51,633 nt of DNA, taken from assembly GCA_964435595.1 (NCBI GenBank), contig CAYSZV010000016.1, positions 1-51,633 on the forward strand, read 5' to 3'. Source of the stretch: Izemoplasma sp964435595. GTDB lineage: Bacteria > Bacillota_I > Bacilli_A > Izemoplasmatales > Izemoplasmataceae. Made by a program: the position numbers and the translations under genes. The notes beneath the pieces are model-generated. The model was given only the letters and a program-made list of their open reading frames with translations. It did not search any database and was not told the DNA's origin. Positions 15,622-23,898 of this stretch are shown here, one piece after another (the stretch's first letter is position 1; every line of letters starts with the position of its first letter).

Positions 15622-16317
15622 GTGAAAAACCTGATTCGATTAGGACTGGTATTGGTATTTATTTTAGGGTTTGTATATGATATCTATGCTAGTGATAAAA
15701 CAATTGCTTTTTATGGATATTTATTTATTAGTGCTGGGATTTTAATTGAATTATTATTAAATATAATTTTGAAAGAGAAACTTTTATTTCGAATTCAAAT
15801 TGGCATGTTATTGCTAACTCTGAGTTTAATTATTGGACTATTTCTATATGGTGCAATAGGGTCTGTTGAATCATTTGGATTGGGTATAATGATCGGTCTT
15901 TTATTTGCATTATTGCTTAGTCAAATTATTGTATTATCATTACATATATTGATTATGAAGTGGAAAATAAATGAATCATGGGATAATAATGAAAGAATAT
16001 TAATATTTATCTATACTGTGTTATTTTTCCTTTTACATCAAGTTAAGGTTCCTAATAATTATGAAATTCCATTTATATCATACATGTTTTCATTTATCTT
16101 TATCTTTATATTCTTTGCAATAATTTATATAGTAACTACAAAAATATTAAAGAAAAGTTATGATATTGTATTGCTTTGCGCACTAGTCGTATTGATTGTA
16201 TTACATTTCAGTGGATTAGATTTGAATCTTTTCATTTTGTTACCGACACAAATTGTAACATTGATTTTCTTATTTTTTCATTTGAATCTAAATAATCTAG
16301 AAAATTTAATTGAGTAA
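15622..16317 (+). CDS. polytopic membrane protein, unknown
   Basis: The likely start is GTG 15622, nine bases after AAGGAG; the in-frame ATG at 15613 touches the ribosome site. The 231-residue product is almost wholly hydrophobic, with about eight predicted helices and only short loops. One basic/acidic loop (MKWKINESWDNNERI) sits in the middle. There are no motifs for transport or catalysis that I recognise. TATAAT lies at 15595 and a terminator follows at 16346. No function is assigned. Confidence 0.7.
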   Translation: MKNLIRLGLVLVFILGFVYDIYASDKTIAFYGYLFISAGILIELLLNIILKEKLLFRIQIGMLLLTLSLIIGLFLYGAIGSVESFGLGIMIGLLFALLLSQIIVLSLHILIMKWKINESWDNNERILIFIYTVLFFLLHQVKVPNNYEIPFISYMFSFIFIFIFFAIIYIVTTKILKKSYDIVLLCALVVLIVLHFSGLDLNLFILLPTQIVTLIFLFFHLNLNNLENLIE

Positions 16318-16345
16318 AGCAAATGCAATTTTATTTATCAAAATA

Positions 16346-16368
16346 AAAGTCCAATTCTGGACTTTTTT
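16346..16368 (+). terminator. terminator overlapping the next promoter
   Basis: AAAGTCCA pairs with TGGACTTT around ATTC; the T run continues into GTTATAAT (TATAAT at 16372), the -10 of the next gene. Confidence 0.85.
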
Positions 16369-16398
16369 TGTTATAATATGATAGAAGGAGTTGAAACG

Positions 16399-16719
16399 AT
16401 GGGTCAAAATTTAACTTGTTTTATGAATATAAAAATATTATTAATAATTTTAGCAACTTCAATAGTAGCTAAAGTTGGGCTTGATGCACTTAATTATTCG
16501 GGATTTTTTATGATTGTAGTAGATAATGCGATACCAATATATTTTGTAATCGCAATCATTATAGATCAATATGATATAGGACGATTATCAATCAAATGTA
16601 TCTTGTTCGATTTTATAATTGCATTTATGTTGTATGCAATAGGATATTGGGTAGGAATCGTTATCGTTGCATATTTATTAGATTTAATCATTGGATTTTT
16701 TAAATACATAGTTTTTTAA
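16399..16719 (+). CDS. small membrane protein next to an assembly artefact
   Basis: The ATG at 16399 is preceded by GAAGGAG. The 106-residue product has three or four hydrophobic helices (about 10-28, 34-55, 65-84 and 84-104) and no recognised family. Its stop codon (16717-16719) lies inside the 31-base repeat that brackets the foreign fragment at 16741-16916. The C-terminus should therefore be checked against reads, though both repeat copies carry the same stop. Confidence 0.6.
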   Translation: MGQNLTCFMNIKILLIILATSIVAKVGLDALNYSGFFMIVVDNAIPIYFVIAIIIDQYDIGRLSIKCILFDFIIAFMLYAIGYWVGIVIVAYLLDLIIGFFKYIVF

Positions 16720-16741
16720 GCATTTCAAAAAAGAGCAATAA
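16711..16741 (+). repeat. 31-base direct repeat, left copy
   Basis: An identical copy lies at 16923-16953. The flanks also nearly match (TACATA before the left copy, TACATT before the right). This is the pattern expected when one locus has been written twice around a wrongly inserted contig end. Confidence 0.85.
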
Positions 16742-16916
16742 CCAGTGCCGACAACGGTAATTCTGTGATAGTATGCGCTCCTACGGGAGCAGGAAAAACA
16801 GCTATTGCCGAGGGCCTGGCGCATCGTATTATTCAGGGGGATGTACCGGAAAATCTAAAAACGAAAAAGATTTTATCTCTCGATATGGGGCAGCTCATTG
16901 CCGGCGNNNNNNNNNN
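16741..16916 (+). other. foreign chimeric fragment (helicase-like/ClpB-like) ending in ten N, probable scaffolding artefact
   Basis: The fragment is clearly GC-richer than its surroundings. It translates to a P-loop segment: SADNGNSVIVCAPTGAGKT reads like a DEAD/DEAH helicase, then AIAEGLAHRI, GDVPENL and LSLDMGQLIAG read like the first AAA module of ClpB/ClpC. It has no start, no ribosome site and no end, and stops at N (16907-16916). It is bracketed by the 31-base repeat. It is most simply a fragment from another organism joined during assembly, not a gene of this genome. Confidence 0.8.
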
Positions 16917-16922
16917 TACATT

Positions 16923-16953
16923 GTTTTTTAAGCATTTCAAAAAAGAGCAATAA
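16923..16953 (+). repeat. 31-base direct repeat, right copy
   Basis: Identical to 16711-16741; it runs directly into the bidirectional terminator at 16953, which is probably the true continuation of the gene ending at 16719. Confidence 0.85.
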
Positions 16954-16982
16954 AAAACGCAACGAGTTCGTTGCGTTTTTCT
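16953..16982. terminator. bidirectional terminator
   Basis: AAAACGCAACGA pairs with TCGTTGCGTTTT around GT, with A and T runs on the two sides. It serves the plus-strand gene ending at 16719 and the minus-strand gene ending at 16993. Confidence 0.9.
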
Positions 16983-16992
16983 TTTCGATTGA

Positions 16993-17277
16993 TTAAATAT
17001 AAGTGTTTACTACATCTGGGAAGAATGTTGTGATTACAACAAATGCTAAAATTAAGAAAAATATAAATGCGATAAGTTTTTTTCCTGCAACTAATTCAAG
17101 ACCAACAAGTCCTGCAAGTGCGTAAATTAGATATTGTTGTGCGAGATCAAAGTATCCTAGAATATCAGTTGATCCCTCAAATTCGATTGCAAATAATGCT
17201 GAAGCATTTTTAAACGCATATAACAAGATAATTAAGAAACCTAAAATTGAAGCCAATGCACTGTATAATTTTTTCAT
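16993..17277 (-). CDS. small membrane protein, three predicted helices
   Basis: The 94-residue product begins MKKLYSALASILGFLIILLYAF behind GGAGGG on the minus strand. It has hydrophobic segments at about 7-27, 45-62 and 65-88; the first could also be a signal anchor. The loop EFEGSTDILGYFDLAQQ would lie outside. The family is not recognised. It is monocistronic and converges on the terminator at 16953. Confidence 0.7.
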   Translation of the reverse strand: MKKLYSALASILGFLIILLYAFKNASALFAIEFEGSTDILGYFDLAQQYLIYALAGLVGLELVAGKKLIAFIFFLILAFVVITTFFPDVVNTYI

Positions 17278-17507
17278 ATTACCCTCCTTGGATATTTCTA
17301 CTTATATTATATTGAAAAACGAACTATTATTCAAGAATAAGATAGTAAGATATGGAATATATTGCAAAAAAAGAACTTATTCACTGACCTTTCCTTGGAA
17401 TTTAAGAAAGATCCCCTCATTATTTAGATAAAAACTGTTATAATATAAATAACGAACACGCCATTGACAATAAGAATTTTTTTAGATTTTGACTTGAGGA
17501 GAAACCT

Positions 17508-18626
17508 ATGAAAAAATATACTAGAAAATTATTTCGATACAGAAAGCCATATGATACACAAGGTTGTGAACAGATTTTTTATAATGCTTTAAGAGAAAAT
17601 GCAAGTCACCATTATGAAAAATGTGATGAGTATAGAAGTATTCTCGATCAACAAAAATTTGATCCTAGTACGATACAAAGCTATGAAGATATGGTGAAAT
17701 TACCATTTATCCCTACTTTGTATTTTAAGAGACATCCATTGATTTCTATGCCAATTAAAAAAATGGCAATAAAAGCAACATCATCTGGGACGTCATCTGG
17801 ATTAAAGTCGATTGTTGGAATGAGCTATGGTGATTTATATAGGGGATTTAAAATGATTCGAAAACTATTTAGTTACCATAAACTGTGGAGAGTAAGGCCA
17901 GTGAAATATTTTATTTTTGGGTATGAGCCAACCAAGCATACGGATGTTGTAATTATGAAATCTGCTTATGGGTTTACATATGTTGCTCCAGCGAAAAAGA
18001 GACATTACGCAATTCGTTGGGACAAAGAAGAAATGAAATATAAAGTTGACTTAGATTATATGAAAAAAGAATTAATCAAAGCCTCAAAGAAGAAAACACC
18101 GATTAGAACGCTAGGATTTCCAGCCTATACGTATTTCTTATTAAAAGAAATGAAGGACGAAGGAATTACATTACAGATGCCAAAGGGATCAAAAATAACC
18201 ATAGGTGGAGGATGGAAGCAGTTTTATGCTGAAAAGGTTGATAAGCCTTCATTCTATAAAATTGTAAAAGATGTTTTGGGAATTGATGAAACGAATATAG
18301 TGGAATTCTTTGGAGCGGTAGAACATCCAGTGGTCTTTCCTGATTGTGATTTTCATCATTTACATATTCCTATCTATTCAAGGGTTATCATTAGGAATCC
18401 AGAAACATTTTTACCAGTGAAGAATGGACAAATTGGATTGATCAATTTACTTTCTCCATTAAACTATGCAACACCGCTCGCTTCCGTTATGACAGATGAT
18501 TTGGGAATTCTGCATGATGGTTGTCAATGTGGAAACAAAGCTCCCTGGCTCGAAATTATCGGTCGCGTGGGCATCAAAGATATCGCAACGTGTGCGCAAG
18601 GTGCAGATACCTTGTTGAATGAGTAG
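17508..18626 (+). CDS. LuxE-like acyl-protein synthetase
   Basis: The 372-residue product belongs to the LuxE family of adenylate-forming enzymes, which activate a fatty or other carboxylic acid with ATP and pass it on. The P-loop-like motif TSSGTSSG lies at 91-98. Also typical are GFPAYTYFLLKEM, the strand KITIGGGWK, FFGAVEHPV, and the end GCQCGNKAPWLEIIGRVG. The length equals that of family members (about 370). It is the first gene of a two-gene operon with the LuxC-like reductase, 8 bases between stop and next start. The promoter has TATAAT at 17439. In light-emitting bacteria this pair makes the aldehyde for luciferase; no luciferase genes are here, so the product must be used otherwise. 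Confidence 0.88.
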   Translation: MKKYTRKLFRYRKPYDTQGCEQIFYNALRENASHHYEKCDEYRSILDQQKFDPSTIQSYEDMVKLPFIPTLYFKRHPLISMPIKKMAIKATSSGTSSGLKSIVGMSYGDLYRGFKMIRKLFSYHKLWRVRPVKYFIFGYEPTKHTDVVIMKSAYGFTYVAPAKKRHYAIRWDKEEMKYKVDLDYMKKELIKASKKKTPIRTLGFPAYTYFLLKEMKDEGITLQMPKGSKITIGGGWKQFYAEKVDKPSFYKIVKDVLGIDETNIVEFFGAVEHPVVFPDCDFHHLHIPIYSRVIIRNPETFLPVKNGQIGLINLLSPLNYATPLASVMTDDLGILHDGCQCGNKAPWLEIIGRVGIKDIATCAQGADTLLNE

Positions 18627-18634
18627 GTGAGAGT

Positions 18635-19909
18635 ATGATTTTATATAAAGGGACAATTTATGAAAACATCAAACAATCTTCATTATTAGAATCATTATAC
18701 GATGATTGTCTTGTAACATTATCGGATGCGAAACGATTGCAGACAATAGATGTGATCAATGCTTGTGATCAATTAACGGTAAAAATTATGAATGGGGATT
18801 TCGATGATTTGATTAACCCATTATTAGAAGAGTATGATATTCCAAAAGAATATTATGCCAAATATGTTTCTATGTTTAATCAATCCTCTTTGGAAAAGAA
18901 AGTAGCAATTGAATTAGGAGAAGATTATACTTCCTTATCTTCGCTAGATAACAATAACCACAGAGAACTTCATCCGCTTGGGATCTTATTTCATATCGCA
19001 GCTGGGAATATTGATGTATTACCAGCGTATTCAGTGATTGAAGGACTACTAGTAGGAAATATAAATATATTAAAACTACCAACTGGTGATAAAGGAGTAT
19101 CTGTTAAACTCTTATCAGAGTTAATTAACATTGAGCCGAAATTAAAAGAATATATATATGTATTTGACGTTGCTTCAACAGAAATAGAAACTTTACAAAT
19201 TTTTGCTAATATCGCAGATGCGATTGTTGTGTGGGGAGGAGATGAAGCAGTAAAAGCTGCAAGAAGAATGGCACCGATTAACACAAAAGTGATTGATTGG
19301 GGACATAAATTGTCGTTTGGATATGCAGCACTGGATGCATCTGATGAAGACCTGATTGGCCTTGCGAAACATATATCTTCTACAGATCAATTATTATGTT
19401 CTTCCGCACAAGGTATTTATGTTGATACAAATAATCGAAAAGAACTAGATGCTTTCGCAGAACGATTCTTTAGATTATTTGTTGAACAAAATAAGAAGCA
19501 TGTGCCTGTGTCATATGGAATGATGAGTCGCAATGCAGTAGAATTATATTATGAAGAATTGGTGAAACATAAGACCAACAAGCGAGTATGGAAAAAAGAT
19601 GGTATTAGTGTGATATCATCGGATGATAACACATTAGAACTATCCTTGTTATTCAGAAATGTATGGATAAAGATGTTGCCAAAGCAAGATATTGTTAAGG
19701 TGATTAAACCTCATAAGAGTCATTTACAATCAGTAAGTGTTATGGCCCCGAAAAAGAAATATGGTGACTATGTAACGAAATTTGTCCAAGCAGGACTAGT
19801 GAGAATTAAAAAATCAGATCAGCTATCAGAGGTTATATTAGGAGAAAGTCACGATGGAATATATCCGCTTAGGTTATACTCAAGAGTGGTGGAGATTTAT
19901 AAAAAATAG
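18635..19909 (+). CDS. LuxC-like acyl-CoA/acyl-enzyme reductase
   Basis: The 424-residue product has the aldehyde-dehydrogenase fold of LuxC. Evidence includes HPLGILFHIAAGNIDVLPAYS (nucleotide-binding start), NILKLPTGDKG, IVVWGGDEA, and the catalytic cysteine in STDQLLCSSAQG (Cys255). It reduces an activated acyl group to the aldehyde using NADPH. It follows the LuxE-like gene by 8 bases, behind GGTGAG, so the pair is surely co-expressed. The length is slightly under the usual 480 for LuxC of luminous bacteria but normal for relatives outside that group. The acyl substrate is unknown. Confidence 0.88.
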   Translation: MILYKGTIYENIKQSSLLESLYDDCLVTLSDAKRLQTIDVINACDQLTVKIMNGDFDDLINPLLEEYDIPKEYYAKYVSMFNQSSLEKKVAIELGEDYTSLSSLDNNNHRELHPLGILFHIAAGNIDVLPAYSVIEGLLVGNINILKLPTGDKGVSVKLLSELINIEPKLKEYIYVFDVASTEIETLQIFANIADAIVVWGGDEAVKAARRMAPINTKVIDWGHKLSFGYAALDASDEDLIGLAKHISSTDQLLCSSAQGIYVDTNNRKELDAFAERFFRLFVEQNKKHVPVSYGMMSRNAVELYYEELVKHKTNKRVWKKDGISVISSDDNTLELSLLFRNVWIKMLPKQDIVKVIKPHKSHLQSVSVMAPKKKYGDYVTKFVQAGLVRIKKSDQLSEVILGESHDGIYPLRLYSRVVEIYKK

Positions 19910-19921
19910 TTAGACGAGTAG

Positions 19922-19942
19922 AAGTCCATTTTGGACTTTTTC
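19922..19942 (+). terminator. terminator of the LuxE/LuxC operon
   Basis: AAGTCCA pairs with TGGACTT around TTT, then a T run. A TATAAT (19971) for the next gene follows within 30 bases. Confidence 0.85.
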
Positions 19943-19987
19943 TTTTCGGACATAATGGTGTATAATAAATACACAAGAGGTGATGGT

Positions 19988-20290
19988 ATGAATGGACTAA
20001 GAGCTGGAGTTACGCTTATTCTCGTTGGTGTCTTTGTTTTGGTAGGGCTCTTCTATAATGAATTACGAGGCTATGATGAGGTTGCTAGAATCAACGAATG
20101 GGTATTGTATTATTGTGATGATTGCAGAGAAGATGATGGATCCATGTACGATGGGTTTATCTTGTTGAATGGATTTACAGAAATGACAGTGGAAGAAGCA
20201 TTTGAAACGAATTTTTTTGATGAAGATATAGAGGAAAAAATACAGCTTGAAATTATTTTATATGATAATGAAGGAGTGCTATCAGGATGA
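19988..20290 (+). CDS. small membrane-anchored acidic protein
   Basis: The ATG at 19988 is preceded by GAGGTG. The 100-residue product has one N-terminal hydrophobic helix (5-22) and then an acidic domain with a CDDC motif (YYCDDCREDDGSMYD), which could bind a metal or form a disulfide. Its TGA overlaps the next start codon (ATGA at 20287), so translation is coupled. No family is recognised. Confidence 0.6.
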   Translation: MNGLRAGVTLILVGVFVLVGLFYNELRGYDEVARINEWVLYYCDDCREDDGSMYDGFILLNGFTEMTVEEAFETNFFDEDIEEKIQLEIILYDNEGVLSG

Positions 20291-20565
20291 TATTTAGCTT
20301 AGTTGTATATTTTTTTGTAATGCTCATTCTATATTTCTTGAAAGACACGATAGTACCTACTTGTGACACGTACAATAGCACAATCAATATAATCATATTT
20401 TTATTGCATTTATTTATGATATTGATTAGTATATTCTTAGTAAGAAGTAAAATTAAAGATCATAATATCAGGTATTTGGTAAATAGTGGATTTACAGTGT
20501 TCTATTTATTGATGTTGTATATCTGTTTGAAGTTTGAACTATACTTGGTAATATGTAATATATGA
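20287..20565 (+). CDS. small membrane protein, three predicted helices
   Basis: The 92-residue product starts with an ATG overlapping the upstream stop by 4 bases and has AAGGAG about 10 bases before. Hydrophobic helices at about 1-17, 31-51 and 60-90. Two cysteines lie in the first loop (VPTCDTYNST) and one near the end. It is the middle gene of a three-gene operon. Function is unknown. Confidence 0.6.
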   Translation: MIFSLVVYFFVMLILYFLKDTIVPTCDTYNSTINIIIFLLHLFMILISIFLVRSKIKDHNIRYLVNSGFTVFYLLMLYICLKFELYLVICNI

Positions 20566-20575
20566 GGTGATAATG

Positions 20576-21076
20576 ATGGAATATAAATTTAATCAAAAGT
20601 TAACAGAAGAGGATTTCTTAGTTTTTTATCGATTGTATTTTAAGAAGACGTTTATGAGACCACTAAATGTTGTGATTGTAACAATCTTCTTTATTGTATT
20701 ATTGATGGGACCATTTTTTGGGAGTCCACAAACAGCCTATTATGCTATTGGGTTAGCTGTATTCTTAGTTGCTATGTATTTTTATATGGGTAACCAAGGG
20801 AAGAAATTATATAATCGAGATCCTGAAAGTTTCAAGATGGATTATGTAGTAAACGAAGATACAATTACCTTTTCTTCAGAACATGGATCAAGTTCTAAGA
20901 TGTGGAGTGAATTTGCAAGACTACATGAAGTAGAAGAGTTTGTGTTTATCTATTTAAAAAACAATAGAGGGTTAATCTTTAAAAGAGCGTATGTCGGAAA
21001 TGAAGCATTCAATTTTATTATTGATCGTGCATCGAGAGATATCAAACAGAAAAACATAATTAGATATAAAAAGTAA
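20576..21076 (+). CDS. YcxB-like membrane protein
   Basis: The ATG at 20576 is chosen for its spacing from GAGGTG, which overlaps the stop of the gene before. The 166-residue product has the YcxB-like plan: an N-terminal beta start (EYKFNQKLTEEDF), two membrane helices (about 35-55 and 57-78), then a PH-like C-terminal domain with FKMDYVVNEDTITFSSEHGSSSKMWSEFARLHEVEEFVFIYL. Function is not known for the family. A second protein with the same plan is at 38909. Confidence 0.75.
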   Translation: MEYKFNQKLTEEDFLVFYRLYFKKTFMRPLNVVIVTIFFIVLLMGPFFGSPQTAYYAIGLAVFLVAMYFYMGNQGKKLYNRDPESFKMDYVVNEDTITFSSEHGSSSKMWSEFARLHEVEEFVFIYLKNNRGLIFKRAYVGNEAFNFIIDRASRDIKQKNIIRYKK

Positions 21077-21097
21077 ACAACCAAATTGGTTGTTTTT
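21075..21097 (+). terminator. intrinsic terminator
   Basis: AAACAACCAA pairs with TTGGTTGTTT, followed by a T run; it ends the three-gene membrane operon. Confidence 0.85.
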
Positions 21098-21163
21098 TCT
21101 TTGAGTGCTTTCAATATAATTAGGAGTATGATACAATTATTTTGAAGTCATAGGAGGAATATC

Positions 21164-21529
21164 ATGAGTATACTTTGTATTGATAATTCGGAAACAATTA
21201 GAAAGATTGTAAAAGATTGCGTAATGGACTTAAATTATGTATTTTTTGAAGCGGAGAATGGCGAAATCGGTCTTGAACTAGCCAAAGAAATTGAAAACTT
21301 AAACTTAGTCATCATCGATTGGAATATGCCAGTTATGAGTGGAAAAGCGACATTGAAGCTATTTCGTGAAACATATCCTAATGTACTTCTATTAACATTA
21401 ATCAAGTTCGAAAAGAAAGATGAAGTGATGGAAGCAATCGACTTAGGAGCTACAGATTACATGTTAAAGCCATTTGGTGTTAACCAATTGCAAGTTAAAA
21501 TTAAAGAAATGATAGAAAATGCAGAGTAA
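21164..21529 (+). CDS. single-domain response regulator (CheY-like receiver)
   Basis: The 121-residue product is one receiver domain with no output domain. The phosphorylation site is Asp52 (LVIIDWNMPVMSG), with Thr78 and Lys102 (MLKPFG) at the conserved switch positions. Of the acidic pair that binds magnesium, Asp7 is present but its neighbour is Asn8 (CIDNSE), a conservative loss. No histidine kinase or chemotaxis gene lies nearby. The ribosome site is GGAGGA. A hairpin AATGCAGA/TCTGCATTTT overlaps the stop codon and may act as terminator. Confidence 0.9.
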   Translation: MSILCIDNSETIRKIVKDCVMDLNYVFFEAENGEIGLELAKEIENLNLVIIDWNMPVMSGKATLKLFRETYPNVLLLTLIKFEKKDEVMEAIDLGATDYMLKPFGVNQLQVKIKEMIENAE

Positions 21530-21555
21530 TCTGCATTTTGTTTAGAGGGTGAAGT

Positions 21556-22038
21556 ATGAAAATAGAAATTTATGATAACGGTCTTACAAAAGAAGATGTA
21601 AAGGATCAACCAAGATCTACTGCATGTAGAGGGATTGTTCGTAAAAATGGAAAGTTACTAGTGACTAAAATCCCAAAATATGATATCTATATGTTCCCAG
21701 GTGGTAGACTTGAACATGGAGAAACACTTGCGGAGTGTTGTAAGAGAGAAGTACAAGAAGAAACAGGCGTAATTGTTGAAGTGATAGAAGAAAGTATTGC
21801 TATTACTGAAGTCTTTGAAGATACAATTTGGACGAATCATTACTTTGTATGCAAGCTCTCTAAAGAAACAAATTTAGTCCAATTTACTGATGAAGAAATT
21901 GATCTAGAGCTAGAATATATGTGGCTAGAGGAAGAAAATCTACTTGATATATATGCAAATAATATGGGAAATCATCCGCATGCACCTAATATTCATCAAC
22001 GAGAATTCTTAGCTCTTATCAATAGTAATAAGGAGTGA
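21556..22038 (+). CDS. Nudix hydrolase
   Basis: The 160-residue product contains the complete Nudix box GX5EX7REUXEEXGU at residues 50-72 (G50, E56, REVQEETGV at 64-72). It should hydrolyse a nucleoside diphosphate linked to another group; the substrate is unknown. YDIYMFPGG before the box and the His-rich end HPHAPNIHQRE are notable. It ends with TGA 4 bases before the next gene, so the two are probably co-translated. Confidence 0.9.
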   Translation: MKIEIYDNGLTKEDVKDQPRSTACRGIVRKNGKLLVTKIPKYDIYMFPGGRLEHGETLAECCKREVQEETGVIVEVIEESIAITEVFEDTIWTNHYFVCKLSKETNLVQFTDEEIDLELEYMWLEEENLLDIYANNMGNHPHAPNIHQREFLALINSNKE

Positions 22039-22042
22039 TGAA

Positions 22043-23836
22043 ATGAGTGGGATAACCAATTTAACAAAGTCGAAATTTATGGAATTTGTAAGGTGTAATA
22101 GGTATCCAGCTTTGAACAATATCCATAAACGAATGGATTTAGACGATGCTTTAAAAGATCGATTTTATGACTTGCTAAACAGTCTAGAATATGACACAGA
22201 ATTAACAGAAGATTTTTTAGAGGTTGATTTAAAACATCTTGAAGTTATGATGCCATACTTTAATAAAGTCGAAATTATGGCAGCTAGAAAAGTCATGAAA
22301 CACTTTGGTGGAGAGACTCGTTACTCTACTGAATACGGTAAACAAAAGTTATTTCTAAGAGATCACAAAGGTTTTAACTTACAATGCTATATTGATATAT
22401 ACAATAAACAGGATTCTCAGATAAATGTCATTGAAGCGAAGGCTACAACGACCAATAAGTTCATGAAAATGAAGTATACAGAGAATAAAATTGAATACTT
22501 TTTGTTCTTCAAGGATGAATTTGGTATATTGCATCTAAACGAAGAAAAAGATCCTTCGCTACTTTCGAATCCCAAGTATATCAAGCAAAGAGAAAAGTTA
22601 TTTGATCGTATGAATGGTGCTGGCGTGTATGTATATGATCTCGCTTTTCAACGTTTCGTTATTGAAGAAGAAGTTCAAGGAGCAAAATATTACCTTGGTG
22701 TATTGAATCATGAGTACATTTTTGATGGTACTTACGTTGATGGCGAACCTTTATATAACGAAGATATAACTTGTCTCATTGATTTAACAAAAATTACAAA
22801 AGAAATGATGACGAACATCGAGAATGATATCAACGTTGTTATCGAACGTATCATTGAAGATGATGAATCACGTGTTCGATTGGGAAATCATTGTCAAATC
22901 AAAAAAATGAGAGAGTGTATCTATAAGGATATTTGTTTTGATCGTTTCCCTGAAAAAAATAGCATTATGATGTATTTGGATAAACATCATGGTTTTAAAG
23001 ATGATACTGGAATCAAGCATGATCTATATGATCTGATTGAAGAAGGATACTATAAAATGACCGATCTTCCTCATGAGTATTTAAATCGGAAAAACAACCA
23101 AATCCAACGCGATGTTGCACTTACCGGTAAGACTTATATCAATGAAAGAAAAATGGAAGCTGCAATTGAGACCCTAACTTATCCTTTATATCATTTGGAT
23201 TTTGAAAGTTTTCCTTGTCCATTCCCAAGATTTAAAGGAGAAAAAGCATATGATCAAAGTCTCTTTCAATTTAGTCTTCATATAGAACGGACTCCAGGCG
23301 TATGTGATAAGGAGAGAGACCACTATGAGTTTCTCAGTAAAGACCACAATGATAATCGTCGTGAATTGGTAGAGAAAATGATTGAATATATCAAGCCAGA
23401 TGGTGGAAGCGTTGTTGTATTTAATGAAACCTTTGAAAGAACGAGAATCAAAGAGTTAGCAAAACTATTCCCTGAATATAGTAATCAACTCGCTGATATA
23501 AACAGTAGATTGTTTGATTTGCTTTATGTTGTTAAAACAAATACGAAATTATTCACTGCTTTGGGATTTGATGAAGAAATCGCTAAAACAATAAACTATT
23601 ATCACGAAGACTTAAGTGGATCATTTTCAATTAAAAAAGTCCTCCCAATCTTCAGTAATTTAACCTACAAAGGAATGGAAGTAGGAAATGGTATGGAAGC
23701 GGTGTATGCTTATGCAGGATACTATGATATGGGACTAGAAGAAAGAACGCAAAAACAGCATGCTTTGGTAGAGTATTGTAAGCAAGATACATGGGCTATG
23801 GTAGAGATATTAGACCAATTAAGGAAGATTTTGTAA
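22043..23836 (+). CDS. DUF2779 nuclease-like protein
   Basis: The 597-residue product has three recognisable parts. Residues 1-180 resemble a PD-(D/E)XK nuclease, with the core INVIEAKATTTNK. Residues 284-298 carry a cysteine cluster (Cys284, Cys292, Cys298) that may bind a metal or iron-sulfur group, as in Cas4/AddB-like nucleases. Residues about 380-597 form the DUF2779 domain, which looks like a DEDD exonuclease: YHLDFESF (Asp386, Glu388), VVFNETFE, and YCKQDTWAMVEIL with the last Asp. A role in DNA or RNA processing is likely, but the family has no settled function. The ribosome site AAGGAG overlaps the upstream stop. Confidence 0.8.
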   Translation: MSGITNLTKSKFMEFVRCNRYPALNNIHKRMDLDDALKDRFYDLLNSLEYDTELTEDFLEVDLKHLEVMMPYFNKVEIMAARKVMKHFGGETRYSTEYGKQKLFLRDHKGFNLQCYIDIYNKQDSQINVIEAKATTTNKFMKMKYTENKIEYFLFFKDEFGILHLNEEKDPSLLSNPKYIKQREKLFDRMNGAGVYVYDLAFQRFVIEEEVQGAKYYLGVLNHEYIFDGTYVDGEPLYNEDITCLIDLTKITKEMMTNIENDINVVIERIIEDDESRVRLGNHCQIKKMRECIYKDICFDRFPEKNSIMMYLDKHHGFKDDTGIKHDLYDLIEEGYYKMTDLPHEYLNRKNNQIQRDVALTGKTYINERKMEAAIETLTYPLYHLDFESFPCPFPRFKGEKAYDQSLFQFSLHIERTPGVCDKERDHYEFLSKDHNDNRRELVEKMIEYIKPDGGSVVVFNETFERTRIKELAKLFPEYSNQLADINSRLFDLLYVVKTNTKLFTALGFDEEIAKTINYYHEDLSGSFSIKKVLPIFSNLTYKGMEVGNGMEAVYAYAGYYDMGLEERTQKQHALVEYCKQDTWAMVEILDQLRKIL

Positions 23837-23841
23837 TTTTG

Positions 23842-23869
23842 TTTACAAATGACTGTAATATGATATAAT
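23842..23869 (+). promoter_or_regulatory. promoter of tig
   Basis: TTTACA at 23842 and TATAAT at 23864 with 16 bases between, five bases after the upstream stop codon. Confidence 0.75.
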
Positions 23870-23898
23870 AAAATGTATTTTTATTAGGAGGAATTATA

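Noticed and set aside
16765..16953. A ClpB or helicase gene
   Set aside because: No start, no end, different base composition, flanked by a duplicated 31-base segment and N; read as an assembly error.
17508..19909. Bioluminescence (lux) operon
   Set aside because: No luciferase subunits, thioesterase or flavin reductase genes are in the window; LuxE/LuxC relatives occur in dark bacteria.
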